A stretch of DNA of 8,773 nt from JANNOG01 sp964516515 (lineage in GTDB: Bacteria; Actinomycetota; Actinomycetes; Actinomycetales; JBBAYJ01). Positions 1-5,459 of the stretch are shown piece by piece. The stretch spans positions 1-8,773 of the forward strand of contig CAZEYA010000159.1 of NCBI GenBank assembly GCA_964516515.1, given 5' to 3'. The notes below the pieces were generated by a model that was given only the letters and a program-made list of their open reading frames with translations, did no database searches and was not told the origin of the DNA. Position 1 is the stretch's first letter, and each line of letters starts with the position of its first letter. The position numbers and the translations under genes were made by a program.

Positions 1-470
1 GTCGGGAAGCTGCCGGTGACGTCGACCGAGCCGGCGGCACGTACGGCGACCCCCGCCCCGAAGGCCCCGCCGTAGCAACAGTCGAGCAGGAGCACGACGC
101 TGCGGGAACGGCTCGCCCGCATGCACCGCTGCACGAAGTCGGCCGACACAGCCGTGGACTCCAACCGACCCAGACGGGTGTTGCTGGCGGCGAAGAAGAG
201 CTCGCCGGACTCGCTCTTGAGCCCGTGGCACGACAGGTGGAGCAGCAGCAGGTCGTCGGGCCGGCTCTCGGCGAACAGCTCCTCTACCCGGGCCTGCACC
301 CGGTAGGACGGCTCGTTGTGGATGACGTCAACCTCGAAGTCACCGATCTGCGGGTCGCCAAGGACTGCGGCCAGTGCCGAGGCGTCGGCCTGGGGCGAGC
401 GGAGGTCTCGCAGCCCCTCGTTCTCGTAGGAGTCGCTGGTGACCAGCAGGGCCTTCCGCGCGCCGCTCAT
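1..470 (-). CDS. Caspase-like (peptidase C14) effector, N-terminal part, runs off left edge
   Basis: The 156 visible residues form the start of a caspase/metacaspase fold. It opens with a hydrophobic strand and helix (ARKALLVTSDSYENEGLRDL), followed by a DLLLLHLSCHG strand with the predicted catalytic His at residue 82. The DCCYGG motif holds the predicted catalytic Cys at residue 132, so the dyad is intact. These enzymes are cysteine endopeptidases, usually cutting after basic or acidic residues; bacterial ones often serve as toxic effectors in conflict systems. The ATG (468-470) overlaps the stop of the upstream EACC1 gene as ATGA, which fixes the start and implies translational coupling. 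The coding strand leaves the window at base 1, so any C-terminal NTPase, repeat or effector-associated domain is unseen. A 32-bp piece of this gene (345-376) recurs at 1437-1468. Family assignment is strong; the role in defence or cell death is inferred from family and partner. Confidence 0.9.
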   Translation of the reverse strand, partial: MSGARKALLVTSDSYENEGLRDLRSPQADASALAAVLGDPQIGDFEVDVIHNEPSYRVQARVEELFAESRPDDLLLLHLSCHGLKSESGELFFAASNTRLGRLESTAVSADFVQRCMRASRSRSVVLLLDCCYGGAFGAGVAVRAAGSVDVTGSFP

Positions 471-856
471 GCCGACGGCGCCTCCTGGGCGTGGCGGGCG
501 ACGAAGAGCCCGACCAGCCGCTCCTGCTCCGCCGACGTCGCGCCCGACAGCTCCAGCACGTCACCGTCGAGCTCCAGGCGGACCTTCCGGTCGGGCTGGG
601 GACTGCGCCCGAGCCAGCCGCGCACCGTCATCACGACGGCCCGGAGCATCGCCGAGTTGCCGACGCTGAGGACCAGGCCGCCGACGGCGATCAGGTCGAA
701 GCCCTTTGAGCCGTCCGGCGCTACGCCGCCGCGGGTGGGGGAGACGTCCTCCACGTCGAGCCGCTCCAGCTCCTCAAGCAGGTACCGCGTAACCGTATCG
801 AGCCGCTCGGCGTCGGCGCCGTCCTCGAGGATCTCGACCCTCACCTGCTGGTCCAT
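467..856 (-). CDS. EACC1-type small protein (effector-associated constant component 1)
   Basis: This 129-residue protein has the layout of the EACC1 family. An N-terminal acidic segment (VRVEILEDG at 6-14, then a helix TVTRYLLEELERL) precedes a glycine- and hydrophobic-rich stretch at about 53-82 (FDLIAVGGLVLSVGNS, then VVMTVRGWL). It ends with a charged beta region (RKVRLELDGDVLELSG) and a helix (QERLVGLFVARH). EACC1 proteins are known as fixed partners of caspase or trypsin-like effectors in actinobacterial conflict systems; their biochemical role is unclear, and the hydrophobic centre suggests membrane or effector contact. The start is the ATG at 856: AGGGAG at 864-869 lies 7 nt upstream of it, but only 1 nt from the alternative ATG at 862. 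The stop overlaps the caspase start. I recognised the family from sequence pattern; no search was run. Confidence 0.82.
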   Translation of the reverse strand: MDQQVRVEILEDGADAERLDTVTRYLLEELERLDVEDVSPTRGGVAPDGSKGFDLIAVGGLVLSVGNSAMLRAVVMTVRGWLGRSPQPDRKVRLELDGDVLELSGATSAEQERLVGLFVARHAQEAPSA

Positions 857-863
857 CGGCATG

Positions 864-869
864 CTCCCT
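864..869 (-). promoter_or_regulatory. Ribosome binding site of the EACC1 gene
   Basis: AGGGAG on the minus strand, 7 nt before the ATG at 856. It decides between two close in-frame ATG codons (862 and 856) in favour of the second. No convincing -35/-10 pair is visible upstream. Confidence 0.6.
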
Positions 870-909
870 GTGGCTGCCGGCACCACGATCCTCCGGCCGA
901 GGGATCTGA

Positions 910-1027
910 TCAAGCCGTTCCCGTCGCCGCCTCGCACACCAGCTCGACGAAGAGGTCCGCTCTCATGATCGACTCGAGCAGTGCGTCCGGGTACACCGTG
1001 GCGACGCTCGCAGCGTCGTCGACCGCA
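910..1027 (-). pseudogene. Short coding tail upstream of EACC1, unidentified remnant
   Basis: A minus-strand frame open only between a TGA at 1028-1030 and a TGA at 910-912 encodes about 38 residues with a protein-like composition: AVDDAASVATVYPDALLESI then MRADLFVELVCEAATGTA. It ends 53 nt before the EACC1 start and reads in the same direction. It looks like the C-terminus of a former upstream operon member, perhaps shortened by a frameshift. An independent peptide starting at the ATG at 966 (18 residues) is possible but has no clear ribosome binding site. I do not recognise the family. Confidence 0.3.
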
Positions 1028-1102
1028 CGTCAGCGCCGACGGCGTGAGCTGGTGTGCCGCACGAACTGCCCGGACATCCCGCCCGCGCCTACCGACGCCT
1101 GA

Positions 1103-1435
1103 GCCCAGGCGGTTCAAGGGCCCGTCGAGGGCTTCTTCTACGCCGTCAGCGACGAGGGCACCACCATCAACCCGGAGCCGCTGCCGTTTGACCCGCAGAC
1201 CTGCAGATGGCTCGCGCTGCAGGACGAGGAGTACGCCAGCGCGGTGGACTGGGCCGCCCGCGAGCTCACCACCGACGACGCGTTCCAGCCGGCGAGCCAG
1301 CTGCCTGACGGTGCGTGGGTGTCCGATGCAACGATCAGCTCAGCAAGCCTCACCTCAACCGCGAAGTACAACGGCATCCAGGTGCACCCGCAGGGCGTGT
1401 GGCTCGAGGGCACCGCCCAGCTCGCGTGCGCGGTC
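1103..1435 (+). pseudogene. Plus-strand gene fragment, unknown family, no start
   Basis: The frame opens after a TGA at 1100-1102 and reads about 111 residues of protein-like sequence, including VEGFFYAVSDEGTTINPEP, RWLALQDEEYASAVDWAAR and KYNGIQVHPQGVWLEGTA. Composition is balanced (aromatic, acidic and Thr/Ser rich), unlike the Arg-rich shadow frames nearby. There is no ATG; the first start-like codon is a GTG at 1244, in the middle of the good sequence, without a clear ribosome binding site. Good composition stops at about 1435, exactly where the duplicated caspase piece begins; the frame then runs on as low-quality Arg-rich sequence to a stop at 1583-1585. I read this as an internal fragment of a lost gene, cut on both sides. 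I do not recognise the family. Confidence 0.4.
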
Positions 1436-1436
1436 A

Positions 1437-1468
1437 GATCTGCGGGTCGCCAAGGACCGCGGCCAGTG
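1437..1468 (-). repeat. Second copy of a caspase-gene segment (pair of 345-376)
   Basis: These 32 bases match 345-376, inside the caspase-like gene, in the same orientation with one mismatch. Weaker similarity continues to about 1495 (shared TGGGGCGAG). On the minus strand the copy can still be read as PLAAVLGDPQI, matching ALAAVLGDPQI of the intact gene, and is then followed by a stop. This suggests the remains of a second, related caspase-like gene, or a small duplication. Confidence 0.6.
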
Positions 1469-1715
1469 GGGCCAGGCAGCTGGCTGGGGCGAGACAGCGA
1501 CACTGATCGTGTACGACGTCGCCGACGATCGGCCGGGCGCATTCCGCGCTCACGGCCACAGCGGCAGCGCTCTGCAGCCGCCTGACTGGCCCTCGGCCAC
1601 GGCCCGGCCAACTCGTAGGGGAACTCGTCGTGTGGTCTAGAGATGCACGGTCTGACCGGCAGGACCTGGCCCTGGAGCAGTTGGCATTCAGTCACTGCCT
1701 GAGCGGGGTCATCAG

Positions 1716-2682
1716 TCACTGACGCAGCGACGTGACGAGGGCCGCCGCGCGGTCGGGGTGGTCGATGAACGGGTTGCGGTTGCCCTGGCGCTCGTGGATC
1801 GTGGCGTTGCGGTGGCGCTCCCACTCCGCGACCGGGTCTTGGGCGTGCCAGGCCAGCAGGTCGTCGTAGCGGGCGGGGTCGAGCTCATCGGGCTCGATCA
1901 CCTCCGGGTAGCGCAGCGTGACGAACAGCAGGGCCCGCGCCGCCACCCCCTCGCCCTGATCGGGCTCGAAGCCCGCGTTGGTCCGCTTGCCGCAATCCGG
2001 TCGGACGGCGTCGGCCACGACGCCATCCGGTAGGTCGGGCTCCGCCGCCTGCTCGGGCTCGGGCGGCCAGTGGGACAGCTCGACGAACGGGGTGTTCCCG
2101 CGAAAGCTGTTGCAGCGCGACTCGCAGGCGAACAGGTGGTGTAGGTCGCCCCGCATCGGCTCGGCCTTGCCGAACCAGCTCTGCGGGACGACGTGCTCGC
2201 AGTTGTAAGGGAGCACCTCCTCCAGCTGGTCCACCAGCTGGTCGTGGGTCTGCTCCGTGAGGCCCTCGAGAGATGCCGCCCGCCGGTGCCGTCGGTCCAG
2301 GACCGCCGCGTCCGCGCGGATCAATTCGGCCGGTGTACAGGCTCGTCAGGGTGAGGTCGGGCTGCAGGTCCACCCACGGGTACAACTCCACGCTGGGGCG
2401 GTACCGGGGCCTGCGCTCGTGCGTGGCCGTGACCAAGTCCCGCCAGCCGGCGACCGGTACGTCCCCGTAGTACGCACGCGCAACCCGCGCGTCGGCCTCG
2501 ACGTCGAGGTAGGGCCGTTGCTGCGCCTGTTCCAGCGTGGCCAGCGCCAGGTCGACCTCCTGCGCGGCCTCCGGGCCTTGCACCCACGACGGATTGTCCA
2601 CGCGACGTGGATGCGCCTGGGCGACGCGAACGTCAACCACCGGGCGGGGTGAAACGTGTTTCGCCTGACGGCGGCGCCACAA
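1716..2682 (-). pseudogene. Endonuclease I-family nuclease with a frameshift near 2330
   Basis: Two minus-strand frames together give one nuclease of the endonuclease I family (EndA/NucM-like, beta-beta-alpha metal fold), which makes non-specific cuts in DNA. The N-terminal frame (to about 2325) encodes AYYGDV, ATHERRPRYRPSVELYPW and VDLQPDLTLTSLYTG. The C-terminal frame (from about 2324) encodes ELIRADAAVLDRRHRR, then the core YNCEHVVPQSWF, GDLHHLFACE and CNSFRGNTPF, and near the end QGNRNPFIDHP. The metal and catalytic His and Asn motifs are all present. The frames part inside the Gly-Arg/Glu-Leu-Ile junction, so one small indel separates them. The downstream half alone (TTG at 2324 to 1716, 202 residues) keeps the catalytic core but lacks the family's N-terminal part. 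The 5' end is uncertain: TTG at 2682 is only a candidate and no good ribosome binding site was found. A sequencing error is the alternative to a real mutation. Confidence 0.75.
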
Positions 2683-2761
2683 CGCGAAGCGCAGGTCCTC
2701 GGCTGAGTGCAGGTTCCCGCTCGCAGCGGCCGTCAGCAACCGGACCCGGCCAGGGCGGCGG

Positions 2762-2819
2762 ATGCCGCCGCGGTCAGATTGGTCTGAGCAGTGGACCAGG
2801 TCCGGAACGGCCCACACTA
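2762..2819 (+). other. Probable left remnant of the IS3-family element (5' end of orfA or leader)
   Basis: If the IS630 element and one TA copy are removed (2820-4509), base 2819 joins 4510. An ATG at 2762 then reads without a stop through the junction into the IS3 orfA: MPPRSDWSEQWTRSGTAHT, then KPHPKEFRDD. So the left flank of the IS630 probably belongs to the same IS3 element. The true orfA start and the IS3 left terminal repeat could not be fixed. The 5' codons could also be leader sequence, since IS3 orfA proteins usually begin only a few residues before this PHPKEF-like motif. Confidence 0.4.
2818..2819. repeat. TA target-site copy, left of the IS630 element
   Basis: TA stands at 2818-2819 and again at 4508-4509 just outside the inverted repeats, as expected for IS630/Tc1-type insertion into a TA dinucleotide. 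Both copies are followed by A, so TAA cannot be excluded. Confidence 0.7.
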
Positions 2820-2820
2820 A

Positions 2821-2849
2821 GTGGTCTGGGTCGGAAGTTCGTGGGGGGT
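2821..2849 (+). repeat. Left terminal inverted repeat of the IS630 element
   Basis: Begins GTGGTCTGGGTC and ends AGTTCGTGGGGGGT. It pairs with 4479-4507 over 29 bp with a single mismatch (G against T in the sense of this strand, at 2833). Confidence 0.88.
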
Positions 2850-2882
2850 CTTCGTGGGCTCGGGGGTCGGATACCCGGGCCC

Positions 2883-3203
2883 TCAGCTGAGGTAGAGGTT
2901 GCAGGCGCAGTCGAGGGCGTCTTCGGGGCTGCCGGCGAAGCTTCCGGTGGGCAGGATCTGGTCCTCGTACTTGCCGCTGCTGTAGAGGTAGAGGGAGAAC
3001 CCCCAGATGCGGGCTGAGCCGCCGTAGCGGAGCCGGAATAGCGGGAATGGTTCGTCGTCGCCGACGTGACCATCGACGTAGGCGAACGCGCCGCGGAACC
3101 GCACGTGGACGGTGAGGTGTGGCCAGTGCACGGCGGCGTGGCTGCGTAGGCGCTGACTCAGCGACGACTTGGTGGACTCCGGTGGTGTGGGCATCCGAAG
3201 CAT
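2883..3203 (-). CDS. Small conserved passenger protein of the IS630 element, function unknown
   Basis: A 106-residue protein with well-formed sequence: a charged N-terminal helix (QRLRSHAAVHWPHLTVHVRF) followed by a compact beta-rich part (FAYVDGHVGDDEPFPLFRL, RYGGSARIWGFSLYLYSSG, YEDQILPTGSFAGSPEDALD) and the end CACNLYLS. I recall similar small proteins beside transposases in actinobacterial genomes, but no function is known to me. It lies inside the terminal repeats, divergent from the transposase, with about 124 bp between the two starts. ATG at 3203 and ATG at 3194 (MPTPPEST) are both possible; neither has a strong ribosome binding site. The aromatic RYGG...WGF and acidic patches could suit a regulator, target-choice factor or inhibitor, but that is a guess. 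It appears intact, whereas the transposase is broken. Confidence 0.72.
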   Translation of the reverse strand: MLRMPTPPESTKSSLSQRLRSHAAVHWPHLTVHVRFRGAFAYVDGHVGDDEPFPLFRLRYGGSARIWGFSLYLYSSGKYEDQILPTGSFAGSPEDALDCACNLYLS

Positions 3204-3257
3204 CGTCGCGCACCGGATTGACTCGTTGCCAGCGGCGTGAGGTTCCCCCAGCGCGCC

Positions 3258-3298
3258 TGACGTCGCGATGGTGGTGACGTCGCGACCCTGGAAGGGTC
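3258..3298 (+). promoter_or_regulatory. Repeats in the divergent leader of the IS630 element
   Basis: In the region between the passenger gene and the transposase, the 11-mer TGACGTCGCGA occurs twice in direct order (3258-3268 and 3275-3285). A perfect 6-bp inverted repeat GACCCT-GGA-AGGGTC follows (3284-3298), about 30 bp before the transposase start. The arrangement suits an operator or transcript hairpin that limits transposase expression. No confident -35/-10 boxes are seen; binding is inferred from position only. Confidence 0.3.
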
Positions 3299-3327
3299 CG
3301 GTCGATCATCGGTCAGGGAGTTTCCCC

Positions 3328-4479
3328 ATGCCCTCCGCCTGCGCTGTTGTCCTGCAGCTGTCCGCCTCCGAACGCCACCGACTCACGACCTGCTCGAGCA
3401 GCCCCTCGATGCCGCACCGCCTGGTGATGAGAGCCACGATCGTGCGGCTGGCCGCAACCGGCCTGGCGAATGCGGTGATCGCCAGCCGGCTCGGGTTGCA
3501 GGTCGACACCGTCCGCAAGTGGCGGGGCCGGTTCGCTACCGACCGCCTCGACGGCCTCAAGGACCGCCCACGGTCCGGACGGCCACCCCGCTTCACCCCG
3601 GTGCAGCGCGCGCAGGTGAAGGCGATGGCCTGCCAACTGCCTGCTACCTATGGGATCCCGCTGTCGAGGTGGAGCTGCCAGGAGCTGGCCAGCGAGGTCG
3701 TGGCCGCCGGGATCACACCCGCGATGTCGGCGTCCACGGTGCGCCGGATCCTGGCGCGTGACGCGATAAAGCCGTGGCAGTAGCGGTCCTGGATCTCCAT
3801 CCGTGACCCTGACTTCGCGGCCAAGGCCACCCGCGTGCTCGACCTCTACGCCCGGACCTGGCACGTCCAGCCGCTCGGCGACGAGGAGTACGTCATCTCC
3901 TGCGATGAGAAGACCTCCATCCAGGCCCGGTGCCGCTGCCACCCGACCCTGCCACCCGGGATCGCGCGGATGATGCGGGTCGAGCACGAGTACGACCGAG
4001 GCGGCGCGGTGGCCTACCTCGCCGCCTACGACGTCCACCGGGCCCACCTGATGGGCCGCTGCGAACCCAGCACCGGCATCAAGCCCTTCGAGGCGCTCGT
4101 GGAGCAGGTCATGACCCGACAGCCCTACGCCAGCGCGAAACGAGTGTTCTGGGTCGTCGACAACGGTTCGTCCCACCGGGGCCAAGCCTCCGTCGAGCGG
4201 ATGGCCCAGCGCTGGCCCACCTGCATCCTCGTGCACACCCCGGTCCACGCCTTATGGCTCAACCAGGTCGAGGTCGTCTTCTCCATCGTCCAACGCACAG
4301 TCGTCTCACCCAACGACTTCCACGACGTGGCCCAGATCAAGACCCGACTCAGCGCCTTCGAGACCCGCTTTAACGCCACCGCCAGGCCCTTCGACTGGAA
4401 GTTCACCGCCACCGACCTCGCCGACTTCCTGGCCCGCCTCGACGCCCACGAAGGACCCGCCACAGCAAGGGCCGCGTAA
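3328..4479 (+). pseudogene. IS630-family DDE transposase, interrupted by one in-frame TAG
   Basis: The frame is continuous except for TAG at 3781-3783 (codon 152 of 383). Before it are a homeodomain-like helix-turn-helix (LANAVIASRLGLQVDTVRKW, about 46-65) and a second DNA-binding part (RFTPVQRAQV to STVRRILARD). After it is the RNase H-like catalytic domain with DDE residues D193 (ISCDEKT), D278 (WVVDNGSSH) and E315 (LNQVEVVF), and an intact end. The ATG at 3328 has AGGGAG 7 nt upstream (3315-3320), better than the ATG at 3268. Relatives, as I remember them, read PWQYRSWI here, so TAC to TAG is the simplest change. The stop codon overlaps the right inverted repeat by one base. The first part alone could act as a DNA-binding, possibly inhibitory, fragment. 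Transposition in cis would need readthrough of TAG or a helper copy. Confidence 0.88.
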
Positions 4480-4507
4480 CCCCCCACGAACTTCAGACCC
4501 AGACCAC
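4479..4507 (-). repeat. Right terminal inverted repeat of the IS630 element
   Basis: Reverse complement of 2821-2849 with one mismatch over 29 bp. It begins at the last base of the transposase stop codon and is followed by TA at 4508-4509. Confidence 0.88.
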
Positions 4508-4509
4508 TA
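4508..4509. repeat. TA target-site copy, right of the IS630 element
   Basis: TA directly after the right inverted repeat, matching 2818-2819. Confidence 0.7.
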
Positions 4510-4511
4510 AG

Positions 4512-4805
4512 CCCCACCCGAAAGAGTTCAGAGACGACGTCATCGCGATCGCCCGGAAGGGCGAGGCCCCACTGCAGCGGATCGCGAAGGACTCAGGGAT
4601 CTCCGACTCCTGCCTGCGCAACTGGATGCGAGCTGCCGACGTCGAGGACGGCAACGATCCCGGCCTGACCGCGACCGAGTCCGCGGAGCTGCGCGAGCCG
4701 GCCGCCGCAACCGGCTGCTCAGAGCAGGAGAACGAGGCCCTCCGCCGCGCCGCGGCCTCCCTGAGTCAGGCGAACTTGCCGGGAAAAGGCGCTTCCCGCT
4801 CGTGA
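4512..4805 (+). pseudogene. IS3-family orfA (helix-turn-helix subunit), start lost
   Basis: The frame encodes PHPKEFRDDVIAIARKGEAP, then LQRIAKDSGISDSCLRNWMR (a typical IS3 helix-turn-helix), a degraded leucine-zipper part (SEQENEALRRAAASLSQ) and LPGKGASRS. OrfA binds the terminal repeats and, by -1 frameshifting, supplies the N-terminus of OrfAB. The intact start is not contiguous because the IS630 element lies directly before it. Between the helix-turn-helix and the zipper the expected RKRNRLLEQENE-like run is altered (REPAAATGCSEQENE), suggesting small compensating indels. The stop TGA at 4803-4805 overlaps the likely orfB GTG (4802-4804). Confidence 0.8.
4780..4788 (+). other. Possible -1 frameshift site between orfA and orfB
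   Basis: GGGAAAAGG lies some 15-25 nt before the orfA stop. An A-AAA-G slip here moves a ribosome from the orfA frame into the orfB frame, giving LPGK followed by RRFPLVRELAGDG. IS3 elements commonly make OrfAB this way. The run is shorter than the best A-AAA-AAG sites, and with orfB broken it is no longer useful. Confidence 0.4.
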
Positions 4806-5340
4806 GAGAGCTCGCCGGCGACGGTATCCCCGTCGCCCTCACGGGCCGGGTCCTGAACCTCGCTAGACAGCCCTCCTACCGCTGGCTCGCCGCGCCGAAA
4901 CCTGCCCGCGACCGGCAGTAGGCCTACCTCGCCGACGCGCTGTTCGACACCCACCGCGAGGAGCCCGAGTACGGCTACCGGCTCCTGGCCGACGAGGTCC
5001 GTGAGGCCGGTCATGACCGCTGCGACCGGACCAGCTGGCGGACCTGCCGGGACAACCGGTGGTGGAGAGCGTTCGGCAAGAAGCGCGGCGCCGACGGCCG
5101 GAAGCCCGGCCCACCAGCCCACGGCGACCTCGTCCGACAAGAGTTCACCGCCACGGCCCCGAACCGGCTTTGGTTGACCGACATCACCGAGCACCCGACC
5201 AGGGAGGCCAAGCTCTACCTCTGCGCCATCAAGGACGTCTACTCCGGGCGCATCGTGGGCTACTCCATCGCGGACCGGATGAAGTCCCGCCTGGCCGTGG
5301 ACGCTCTAAGAGTGCGGTCACCCGCCGCGGCGGAGTGCCG
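4802..5340 (+). pseudogene. IS3-family orfB (DDE transposase) fragment
   Basis: From GTG at 4802 the frame gives VRELAGDGIPVALTGRVLNL, then ARQPSYRWLAAP, a TAG at 4919-4921, and AYLADALFDTHREEPEYGY, RLLADEVREAG, FGKKRGADGRKPGPP, LWLTDITEHPTREAKLYLC, AIKDVYSGRIVGYSIADRMK and SRLAVDALR. The first catalytic Asp (in LWLTDIT, codon 5180-5182) is present. A 1-nt loss near 5312 moves the sequence to another frame, where AVTRRGGVP follows before a stop at about 5341-5343. The second Asp (HSDRG region), the Glu and the C-terminus are gone. Clearly non-functional. Confidence 0.85.
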
Positions 5341-5387
5341 TGAGCTCTACGCCGCCCGCCATGCCAGGGCGCGCGCCTGCGGCGCCG

Positions 5388-5419
5388 CGTCCGTCGTAGC
5401 TCGGGACGAAAGACGGACG
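5388..5419 (-). terminator. Possible hairpin downstream of the ABC permease
   Basis: A perfect 8-bp inverted repeat (CGTCCGTC at 5388-5395, GACGGACG at 5412-5419) with a 16-nt loop lies about 40 nt after the permease stop. There is no T run, and the loop is long, so a role as terminator is tentative. Apart from this, the 119 bp between the IS3 fragment and the permease gene hold nothing I can identify. Confidence 0.25.
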
Positions 5420-5459
5420 GTCGGAAGCTGCGTCCTCATGTGGTCGCCCGCACGGCGGC

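Larger units (their letters stand above)
857..1715. other. Decayed spacer without an intact gene
   Basis: Between the EACC1 gene and the endonuclease gene no frame has a start, a ribosome binding site and a convincing full-length protein together. The stretch contains a minus-strand coding tail (910-1027), a plus-strand gene fragment (1103-1435) and a 32-bp copy of part of the caspase gene (1437-1468). From 1500 to 1715 I see only the 9-bp direct repeat CAGTCACTG at 1689 and 1714, just past the endonuclease stop. The mixture suggests several past insertions and deletions. Confidence 0.6.
2820..4507. mobile_element. IS630-family insertion sequence with a passenger gene
   Basis: An element of about 1.69 kb bounded by 29-bp inverted repeats (2821-2849 and 4479-4507, one mismatch) and flanking TA. 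It holds a plus-strand DDE transposase (3328-4479, interrupted by TAG) and a divergent minus-strand gene (2883-3203). IS630 elements usually measure about 1.1-1.2 kb; the extra length is the passenger gene plus its leader. The repeats frame both genes, so the passenger is inside the mobile unit. Near-perfect repeats and flanking TA indicate a fairly recent insertion. It sits in the 5' part of an IS3-family element. Confidence 0.85.
4509..5340 (+). mobile_element. IS3-family element, decayed and truncated
   Basis: Main body of an IS3-family insertion sequence with the usual orfA/orfB layout in overlapping frames (-1 relation). It is damaged several times: its 5' end is separated by the IS630 insertion, orfB has a TAG at 4919-4921 and a 1-nt loss near 5312, and similarity stops at about 5340. 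The second Asp, the catalytic Glu and the right terminal repeat are missing. It can no longer move itself. Confidence 0.82.

Noticed and set aside
225..968. Long plus-strand open frame opposite the EACC1 and caspase genes
   Set aside because: Arg/Ser/Pro-rich shadow of the minus-strand genes, typical of high-GC DNA; the minus frames carry clear family motifs.
1689..1722. CAGTCACTG direct repeat after the nuclease stop, considered as an attachment site or terminator
   Set aside because: Only 9 bp, two copies, no inverted partner, no T run and no integrase nearby.
1138..1824. Minus-strand open frame of 228 codons
   Set aside because: Composition is Pro/Arg/Ser-rich without motifs; it overlaps the end of the nuclease gene and the decayed spacer.
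1885..3309. 474-codon minus-strand open frame
   Set aside because: Only its middle part (about 2330-2682) is real endonuclease sequence. The rest is a shadow frame across the IS630 passenger gene and across the nuclease core in a wrong frame; it also crosses the IS boundary.
3313..4248. Minus-strand frame of 311 codons opposite the IS630 transposase
   Set aside because: Shadow of the transposase; the plus strand carries the HTH and the DDE residues.
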